A stretch of DNA of 64,000 nucleotides from Alloyangia mangrovi (GTDB taxonomy: Bacteria > Pseudomonadota > Alphaproteobacteria > Rhodobacterales > Rhodobacteraceae). Below, piece after piece: positions 55,677-64,000 of this stretch. Both the position numbers and the translations under genes were made by a program. Below the pieces are notes generated by a model that did no database searches, was not told where the DNA came from, and saw nothing but the letters and a program-made list of their open reading frames with translations. The stretch covers positions 62,001 through 126,000 of the forward strand of contig NZ_NTHN02000005.1 of the NCBI RefSeq assembly GCF_002300555.2. Reading direction: 5' to 3'. Position 1 is the first letter of the stretch; the number at the start of each line of letters is the position of its first letter.

Positions 55677-55733
55677 GGGCTCCGCCCCTCGGCGCTGCGC
55701 GCCTCACCCCGGCGTATTTGGAAAGAGAAGAAG
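55677..55733. repeat. Rhodobacterales intergenic repeat, copy C (single arm plus tail)
   Basis: The arm GCGTATTTGGAAAGAGAAG (from 55712) is preceded by GGGGCTCCGCCCC (55677-55689) and GGCGCTGCGCGCCTCAC (55691-55707), the reverse complement of the tail of copy B. Only one arm of the inverted pair is present. It lies between gluQRS and hisI, 3' to both genes. Confidence 0.8.
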
Positions 55734-55749
55734 CGGCTGTGCGGGCGCG

Positions 55750-56112
55750 TCAGCCTGCCATGGGCTGCAGGATTTCGACCTCATCGCCATCGCGCAGCGC
55801 GGTGTAGAAGCAGCTGCGACGGTTGGTGTGGCAGGCCGGGCCGGTCTGGCGCACGAGGGCCAGCAGGCAGTCGCGGTCGCAATCGACGCGCAGCTCGACC
55901 AGCGCCTGCAGGTGGCCCGAGCTTTCGCCCTTGACCCAGAAGCTCTGGCGCGAGCGCGACCAATAGGTGACGCGGCCGGTCTCAAGCGTGCGGGCCACCG
56001 CCTCGGCGTTCATCCAGGCCATCATCAGTACTTCGCCCGTCGCCTCCTCCTGCGCGATGCAGGGGATCAGGCCGTTTGCGTCATAGACCAAGGTCGCAGG
56101 ATCGAAGCTCAT
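55750..56112 (-). CDS. hisI: Phosphoribosyl-AMP cyclohydrolase
   Basis: HisI opens the adenine ring of PR-AMP in step 3 of histidine synthesis. The 120-residue protein has GEVLMMAWMNAEAVARTLE, TYWSRSRQSFWVKGESSGH, and the zinc-binding cysteines in VDCDRDCLLALV and GPACHTNRRSCFY. It is the stand-alone form, without the HisE domain. The rest of the his pathway is not in the window. Confidence 0.96.
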   Translation of the reverse strand: MSFDPATLVYDANGLIPCIAQEEATGEVLMMAWMNAEAVARTLETGRVTYWSRSRQSFWVKGESSGHLQALVELRVDCDRDCLLALVRQTGPACHTNRRSCFYTALRDGDEVEILQPMAG

Positions 56113-56181
56113 GGTGAAATTCCCTTTTGCAGGTGCCGGGCGCGCACCCTATCTATGGGGAGCGAGCCGAAAGGGAAACCC

Positions 56182-56646
56182 ATGTCCGCCAATACCTCCA
56201 CCGAGACCGACCTGATCAAGCTCTATTCCTCGCGCATCCTTGCGCTGGCGGCGGATATTCCCAGGACCGAGCGGCTTGAGCATCCCGATGCCACGGTGAA
56301 GAAGCGCTCGCCGCTCTGCGGATCGACAGTGACCGTGGATCTCGCGCTGCAGGACGGCCGGGTCAGCGACTTCGGCCAGGACGTGAAGGCCTGCGCGCTT
56401 GGCCAGGCGGCGGCCTCGGTCGTCGGCGCGGCGATCATCGGCTGCACTCCCGAGCAGCTGGCACAGGCGCGTGACGCGCTGCGCGCCATGCTGAAAGAGG
56501 ACGGGCCGACCCCGCCTGCCCCCTTCGACGGGCTCGAGGTGCTGCGCCCGGCGGCGGCCTACAAGAACCGCCACGCCTCGATCATGCTGGCGCTGGACGC
56601 GGCGACCGAAGCCGCCGAGGAGATCGTCGCGGCGCGCAGCGCCTGA
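56182..56646 (+). CDS. NifU/IscU-like iron-sulfur scaffold protein
   Basis: The 154-residue product has the NifU N-terminal domain: KRSPLCGSTVTVDLALQDGRV with the first cysteine and VKACALGQAAASVVGAAIIG with the second. The third cysteine of classical IscU is replaced (segment YKNRHASIMLALDA), as in a subfamily widespread in alphaproteobacteria; whether it still assembles clusters is uncertain. AAGGGAAA precedes the ATG at 56182. It diverges from hisI. Confidence 0.85.
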   Translation: MSANTSTETDLIKLYSSRILALAADIPRTERLEHPDATVKKRSPLCGSTVTVDLALQDGRVSDFGQDVKACALGQAAASVVGAAIIGCTPEQLAQARDALRAMLKEDGPTPPAPFDGLEVLRPAAAYKNRHASIMLALDAATEAAEEIVAARSA

Positions 56647-56870
56647 CGGGCCCCGGCCCCCGTCGAACACCCGGATCAGACCACCCGACAAAAAAAACCG
56701 CCGCGCTCCGGGGATGGGAGGCGGCGGCAGTGGCGTGTCTTGTGGACTCCGGGAGAGCCGCGTTGCGTGTCCGGGGATCAGGCGACCCGGAGCTGGGGAA
56801 ACAATGCGGCGCATCGGGACAGTGATGCGGGCGGCACCCGGAGCAAGACCGCAGGCAGAAATTCGAAAGC

Positions 56871-56990
56871 TCAGAGCAGCGGCAGGTGCAGCGCCCCGAC
56901 AAGGATCACGATCAGCGAGACGGCCCCGATCATGTCGGTGACCAGCGCGGTGTTCGAGCGGCTCATGGTGGTGCGGATGGTGTCGATCAT
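56871..56990 (-). CDS. Possible 39-residue single-helix membrane protein
   Basis: The frame reads MIDTIRTTMSRSNTALVTD followed by a hydrophobic helix MIGAVSLIVILVGALHLPLL and a stop. GAGGG lies ten bases before the ATG. A plausible promoter zone upstream (57060-57110) carries repeated GTTC elements, one pair with the exact alphaproteobacterial LexA spacing. I cannot name a family. Small membrane proteins under SOS control exist (SidA of Caulobacter), but here function and even expression are unproven. Confidence 0.5.
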   Translation of the reverse strand: MIDTIRTTMSRSNTALVTDMIGAVSLIVILVGALHLPLL

Positions 56991-57020
56991 CTTGGCGTTC
57001 CCTCTGTGCGTGCTGTGCGT

Positions 57021-57114
57021 GTTCTCTTGTTGCCCTTTTGTTCTCATGCGATCCGATTCGAGTAAAGAACTTTTTGAGAACATTTGTGAACACATGAGAA
57101 CATGACGCTAGAAC
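57021..57114 (-). promoter_or_regulatory. GTTC/GAAC element array, including a LexA-type box
   Basis: Seven GTTC/GAAC tetramers occur in 94 bases: GTTC at 57021 and 57040, GAAC at 57067, 57078, 57088, 57098 and 57111. The pair 57067-57081 (GAAC-TTTTTGA-GAAC) has the N7 spacing of alphaproteobacterial LexA sites. The middle part is three tandem 10-base units (TGAGAACATT, TGTGAACACA, TGAGAACATG; 57075-57104). The region is AT-rich relative to its surroundings. Confidence 0.6.
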
Positions 57115-57158
57115 AGAAAGACCCGTCGCGCGGCTCGGCGCTCCGGGTCTTTCTGTTC
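57111..57158 (-). terminator. Terminator of recG
   Basis: A 15-base perfect stem GAACAGAAAGACCCG/CGGGTCTTTCTGTTC (57111-57125 with 57144-57158) lies 37 bases downstream of the recG stop on the minus strand. The plus strand is T-rich after it as well. Confidence 0.75.
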
Positions 57159-57194
57159 TCTTCTATTTTTCAGTAACTTAACGCGCCACGATGG

Positions 57195-59285
57195 TCAGCC
57201 GACGCTGATCAGCTTGATCGCCTCGTCCTGCCGCATCAGCCAGAGCAGTACCCGCGCTGCCTTGCCCCGGTCGCTCTGCAGTTCCGGGTCCTCGGCCAGC
57301 AGCCGCCGCGCATCGCTCTGCGCCATGGCCATTAGCGAGGCCTGGCTTTCCAGATCCGCCACCTTGAAGCGCGGCAGGCCCGACTGCGCCGTGCCGATCA
57401 GATCGCCGGCGCCACGCATCTGCAGGTCGACCTCGGAGATGCGGAAGCCATCCTCGGTCTCGCGCAGCGTCGTGAGCCGCTTCATCCCGCTCTCGCCAAG
57501 CGGCGGCTGATACATCAAAAGGCAGGTCGAGGCCGCCTCGCCGCGCCCGACGCGGCCGCGCAACTGGTGCAGCTGGGCGAGGCCGAAGATCTCCGCCCGC
57601 TCGATCACCATGATCGAGGCATTGGGCACGTTCACCCCGACCTCGATCACCGTGGTGGCAACGAGCACCTTGGTCTCGCCGGCGACGAAGCGCGCCATGG
57701 CGGCGTCCTTCTCGGCGGGCGGCATCTGGCCGTGTACCAGCCCCACCACGCCCTCGCCGAGCTGCGCGCGCAGGTGCTTGAAACGTTCTTCGGCGGCGGT
57801 GAGGTCCGAGACCTCGCTCTCCTCGACCAGCGGGCAGACCCAATAGGCCTGCCTCCCCTCGGCAACCGCCTTGCGCAGGTGTTCGACAACCTCCGGCATG
57901 CGTTCGGTCGAAACCAGCGCGGTCTGCACCGGCTTGCGCCCCGGCGGCTTCTCGTCGAGCACCGAGACGTCCATGTCGCCGTATTGCGCCAGCGCCAGGC
58001 TGCGCGGGATCGGCGTGGCGGTCATCACCAACACGTCGGCGCCCTGCCCCTTGCGGCCGAGCTCGAGCCGTTGGCGCACGCCGAAGCGGTGCTGCTCGTC
58101 GACGATGGCAAGGCGCAGGGCCTTGAACACGACGTCGTCCTGGAACACCGCGTGGGTGCCGACGAGGATATGGATATTGCCCGCCGCCAGCGCCGCCAGC
58201 TTGGCCTTGCGCTCGCTGCCCTTGTCCCGGCCGGTGAGGAGCTCCACCACCACCCCGGCGCTCTCGGCCAGCGGTTGCAGCCCCTCCATGTGCTGGCGGG
58301 CGAGGATTTCCGTCGGCGCCATCATCACGCCCTGCCGGCCGGATTCCACCGCGATAAGCAGCGCCATGAAGGCGACCAGCGTCTTGCCCGCGCCGACGTC
58401 GCCCTGCAACAGGCGGTTCATCCTGGTCTCGGCAGCCATGTCCTCGGCGATCTCGTCCATCGCCCGGAGCTGCGCCCCGGTCGGCCGGTACGGCAGCGCC
58501 GATAGCACGCGGCGGCGGAGCCGCCCGTCGCCCATGGTGGGGAAGCCCTTGCCCTTGCGGCGGTTTATCCGGGCGAGGCCGAGCGTCAGCTGGTGCGCCA
58601 GCAGCTCGTCATAAGCGAGCCGGGCACGGGCTGGAGCCGTGGGGTTCAGCGCGGCCATGCCGTCGGGGGCATGCGCCGCCTCGAGCGCGGCGTGCCAGTC
58701 AGGCCAGCCCTCGCGCTCCTTCAGGGGGCCGTCGATCCATTCCGCCAGCTCGGGCGCGCGGGTGAGCGCCCCGGCCACGGCGCGGGCCATCAGCTTCTGC
58801 GTAACCCCGGCGGTGAGCGGGTAGACCGGCTCGAAGAGCGGCAGGGTGTGCGCCTCCTCGGGCGCCAGCATGTGGTCGGGGTGGACCATCTGCGCCAGCC
58901 CGTCAAAGAACTCGACCTTGCCCGAAACCAGCCGCCGCGAGCCCTCGGGCAGCACGCGGGTCAGGTAGTCGGCGCGGCCGTGGAAGAACACAAGCTGGAA
59001 GGTCGTCTCGGCGTCCTCGACCTGGATGCGGTAGGGCCGCCCCTTCACGGCGGGCGGCATGTGGCGCAGCACCTGCACCTCGACGGTTATCGTGCCCGGC
59101 AGGTCGGCCCCCTCGACCGAAGGCCGCGGGCGGCGGTCGATCACCGAATGCGGCAGGGTCAGCAGCAGGTCACGCGGCGCGGCGACGTCCAGCCCTTCCA
59201 TCGCCTGCGCGGTCTTGGGGCCGACGCCGTCCAGCGTCTTCAGCTCGGCAAAGAGCGGCCAAAGGGCCTCGGGGCGCTGGCTCAT
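57195..59285 (-). CDS. recG: ATP-dependent DNA helicase RecG
   Basis: RecG remodels stalled replication forks and branched DNA. The 696-residue protein has an N-terminal wedge/OB region (GVGPKTAQAMEGLDVAAPRDLL, TFQLVFFHGRADYL), helicase motif I LQGDVGAGKTLVAFMAL, motif II VDEQHRFGVRQR, motif III TATPIPRSLAL and motif VI YQPPLGE-region with HQLRGRVGRGEA. Its ATG lies seven bases after the ligA stop, so ligA-recG are probably cotranscribed. Confidence 0.96.
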   Translation of the reverse strand: MSQRPEALWPLFAELKTLDGVGPKTAQAMEGLDVAAPRDLLLTLPHSVIDRRPRPSVEGADLPGTITVEVQVLRHMPPAVKGRPYRIQVEDAETTFQLVFFHGRADYLTRVLPEGSRRLVSGKVEFFDGLAQMVHPDHMLAPEEAHTLPLFEPVYPLTAGVTQKLMARAVAGALTRAPELAEWIDGPLKEREGWPDWHAALEAAHAPDGMAALNPTAPARARLAYDELLAHQLTLGLARINRRKGKGFPTMGDGRLRRRVLSALPYRPTGAQLRAMDEIAEDMAAETRMNRLLQGDVGAGKTLVAFMALLIAVESGRQGVMMAPTEILARQHMEGLQPLAESAGVVVELLTGRDKGSERKAKLAALAAGNIHILVGTHAVFQDDVVFKALRLAIVDEQHRFGVRQRLELGRKGQGADVLVMTATPIPRSLALAQYGDMDVSVLDEKPPGRKPVQTALVSTERMPEVVEHLRKAVAEGRQAYWVCPLVEESEVSDLTAAEERFKHLRAQLGEGVVGLVHGQMPPAEKDAAMARFVAGETKVLVATTVIEVGVNVPNASIMVIERAEIFGLAQLHQLRGRVGRGEAASTCLLMYQPPLGESGMKRLTTLRETEDGFRISEVDLQMRGAGDLIGTAQSGLPRFKVADLESQASLMAMAQSDARRLLAEDPELQSDRGKAARVLLWLMRQDEAIKLISVG

Positions 59286-59292
59286 GCGAGGG

Positions 59293-61580
<2,288 letters not shown>

Positions 61581-61630
61581 TCACGCCTTTTGGCAGACGT
61601 GATAGGGCGCTCGGCGGGACACGTCCAGAG

Positions 61631-62339
61631 TCAGGCGTTCACTGCCATGGCGCCAACCGGCGGCTCGGGATCGCGCAGAACGTATCCGCGCCCCCAGACG
61701 GTCTCGATGTAGTTTTCATCCCCGGTGGCTTCCGAGAGTTTCTTGCGAAGCTTGCAGATGAAGACGTCGATGATCTTGAGCTCGGGCTCATCCATCCCCC
61801 CCGTAGAGATGGTTGAGGAACATCTCCTTGGTCAGGGTGGTGCCCTTGCGCAGCGAAAGCAGCTCGAGCATCTGGTATTCCTTGCCCGTCAGATGCACGG
61901 CGCGCTCGCCCACGGTGACGGTCTTGGCATCGAGGTTCACCGACACCTTGCCGGTGCGGATGATCGATTGCGAATGCCCCTTGGAACGGCGGATGATCGC
62001 ATGGATGCGCGCCACCAACTCGTCGCGGTGGAACGGCTTGGTCAGGTAGTCGTCGGCGCCGAAGCCGAATCCCTTGATCTTGTTCTCGGTGTCGTCGGCC
62101 CCCGAGAGAATCAGGATCGGCGTATTGATCCGCGCCATGCGCAACTGGCGAAGCACCTCGTGCCCGTGGATGTCCGGCAGATTGAGGTCCAGCAGGATCA
62201 GGTCATAGTCGTAGAGCTTCGCAAGATCGATGCCCTCTTCCCCGAGATCCGTGGCGTAGACGTTCAGGTTCGCGTGGTTCAGCATCAGCTCGATGCTCTT
62301 CGACGTGGTCGGATCGTCTTCAACCAAAAGGATGCGCAT
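61631..62339 (-). CDS. ctrA: Cell-cycle response regulator CtrA, frame-broken
   Basis: CtrA is an OmpR-type master regulator; in Rhodobacterales it governs motility, gene transfer agents and related traits. The receiver domain (residues 1-115, phosphoacceptor D51 in [13 protein letters not shown]) and start of the DNA-binding domain ([20 protein letters not shown]) are clear. At a G7 run on the coding strand (C7, 61796-61802) the frame ends in YGGDG. With six bases it reads [20 protein letters not shown] and [12 protein letters not shown] to a stop at 61631 (235 residues, normal length). The upstream neighbour is sciP. Confidence 0.95.
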
Positions 62340-62388
62340 GGCCGTCTCCGCTAATCTCTACCCCTGCGCCGAGCCTGTCCCAATTTAG

Positions 62389-62403
62389 TTAATGGTTCTT
62401 TAC
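62389..62403 (-). promoter_or_regulatory. CtrA-like box in the ctrA upstream region
   Basis: TTAATGGTTCTTTAC (62389-62403) fits the CtrA consensus TTAA-N7-TTAA with one mismatch in the second half. It lies 50 bases upstream of ctrA, suggesting autoregulation. A possible promoter (TTGATT and TAGAGT, 16 bases apart, minus strand) lies just upstream in 62417-62444. The rest of 62404-62605 has no gene. Confidence 0.5.
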
Positions 62404-62605
62404 CCCAGCCGAGATCACTCTAGAGAACTTGAGCGGGCAATCAACTTTTGACAGAATCTCATTAGGATAGGTCGCGTCCATTTCCGGGCCGAGGCAGACA
62501 TGACGTTGCTTCCTTGGCAAGAATTCCGCCGTCCCCCTGGGTCAAGTTACCCGGACCGCCCGTTCCACGCCCCCAATGAACTCCGTGCGTCCATACGCGA
62601 CCGCT

Positions 62606-62878
62606 TTAGCGGAACCGTTGCACAAGCGTGGCTTTGAGCGCTTCTTCTCCGTGGCTGGAGACGGCCTTCACCCATTCGGCCAACTCTTCGGAGCTGAGCG
62701 CATAGCGCTCCATCGCCTGCTCATCCGTCAGGAGCCCGTGACGCACGGCACGCACAACGGCAGCCTTGCGAGAGGCGACCCAGCGGCGCGTCTCCGGCGG
62801 AGGGAGATCGGCCCGTGTCATGATCGAGCCATCAGGCAGCGTCACCGCGCGCGGGCCATCGATCTTCTTGAGGTACAT
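62606..62878 (-). CDS. sciP: CtrA inhibitor SciP (DUF1153)
   Basis: The 90-residue protein reads MYLKKIDGPRAVTLPDG, ADLPPPETRRWVASRKAAVV, and AVRHGLLTDEQAMERYALSSEELAEWVKAV, the DUF1153 helix-turn-helix pattern. In Caulobacter SciP binds CtrA and blocks activation of its targets. Placement directly upstream of ctrA on the same strand strengthens the call. The start was set at MYLKK; longer in-frame readings enter a tandem-repeat zone (NCQAGHCQTAHCQTAH) and are probably noncoding. Confidence 0.88.
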   Translation of the reverse strand: MYLKKIDGPRAVTLPDGSIMTRADLPPPETRRWVASRKAAVVRAVRHGLLTDEQAMERYALSSEELAEWVKAVSSHGEEALKATLVQRFR

Positions 62879-62998
62879 GGTCGTCGTCCCGTATGGTCGT
62901 CGTCCCGCTTGGCAGTGTGCCGTCTGGCAGTGTGCCGTCTGGCAATGTCCCGCTTGGCAGTTCCCGCTTGGCGTCGTCCCGTTTGGCCCTCCCCGCCT
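62879..62998. repeat. Degenerate 14-16-base tandem repeat upstream of sciP
   Basis: About eight units beginning GG and ending CCCGCTT or CCGTCT run from the sciP start outward: two of GGTCGTCGTCCCG, two identical GGCAGTGTGCCGTCT, then GGCAATGTCCCGCTT, GGCAGTTCCCGCTT, GGCGTCGTCCCGTTT and a last degraded one. The unit is short and without unique spacers. It occupies what would be the sciP leader. Confidence 0.8.
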
Positions 62999-63062
62999 CC
63001 GCGCCAGCCCGGATCTGCGCCCGGCCCAGCTATGGGGGTGACGCATATTGGCCTTGCGCGAT

Positions 63063-63077
63063 TTAACGCTGTCTAAA
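63063..63077. promoter_or_regulatory. CtrA-like box between sciP and mnmA
   Basis: TTAACGCTGTCTAAA (63063-63077) matches TTAA-N7-TTAA with one mismatch. It lies in the divergent region between sciP and mnmA. In Caulobacter, sciP is a CtrA target, so this is a reasonable candidate site. Confidence 0.4.
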
Positions 63078-63137
63078 ACGCGCCCTTGTTAGTAAGACGC
63101 ATTTTCCTATATTCCCCCGGACTCCCGGAGATTGATG

Positions 63138-64000
<863 letters not shown>

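Noticed and set aside
62879-62998. CRISPR-like array
   Set aside because: Units of about 15 bases are contiguous, with no spacers, and no cas genes are near. It is a degenerate tandem repeat.

Overview
This is a gene-dense, high-GC stretch of core chromosome from an alphaproteobacterium, almost certainly a member of the Rhodobacterales (Roseobacter group). Four things support that placement. The block dusB-ntrB-ntrC-ntrY-ntrX-trkA-trkH-hfq-hflX is present, with NtrC and NtrX both lacking the sigma54 GAFTGA loop. IspD and IspF are fused. ctrA sits beside a sciP (DUF1153) gene. Rhodobacterales-type short repeats occur between genes. Genus cannot be fixed by eye. No tRNA, rRNA, CRISPR, insertion sequence or prophage was seen.

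Layout. 0-12 kb: end of a DUF815 ATPase gene, tatABC, a WYL-type regulator with tandem operators, an ArsR/SRPBCC pair with tandem operators, yceI, the rpsF-rpsR-rplI ribosomal operon, a DUF2270 protein, trigger factor and pntAB. 12-24 kb: isoprenylcysteine-methyltransferase-like protein, kynureninase, a class I amidotransferase, a GlcG-like protein with malate synthase G, an ABC exporter, a LysM protein, a LOG protein, a host-attachment-family protein and class I fructose-bisphosphate aldolase. 24-36 kb: a hydrolase-P450 pair, ccdA, RNase E with a long leader, an HpcH-type aldolase facing a tartronate-semialdehyde-reductase-like gene, and an Ntn acylase coupled to a kinase-like gene. 36-48 kb: the ntr/trk/hfq block. 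48-57 kb: ispDF-pgpA-cinA, ratA, hpt, a cytochrome c pair, trmFO-small membrane protein-gluQRS, hisI and an Fe-S scaffold. 57-64 kb: a possible 39-residue membrane protein under a GAAC/GTTC array, recG, ligA, ctrA, sciP and the start of mnmA.

How the genes work together. The Ntr block joins nitrogen sensing (NtrB/NtrC, NtrY/NtrX) to potassium uptake (TrkA/TrkH) and RNA regulation (Hfq). ctrA and its probable antagonist sciP form a cell-cycle/motility control pair with CtrA-like boxes nearby. tRNA modification is scattered through the window (dusB, trmFO, gluQRS, mnmA). Central carbon genes (fba, glcB, aldolase/reductase) carry candidate operators.

Quality warning. Six genes contain a 7-base G or C run. 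In four (P450, acylase, dusB, ctrA) removing one base restores a family-consistent protein; in the amidotransferase it removes an overlap with kynU. tatB has a double run (G7 next to T8) and needs a net +1 or -2. ligA lacks one base elsewhere. These look like base-calling errors, so the listed broken genes should be read as probably intact; tatB alone has a credible biological alternative (a -1 slippery A-run).
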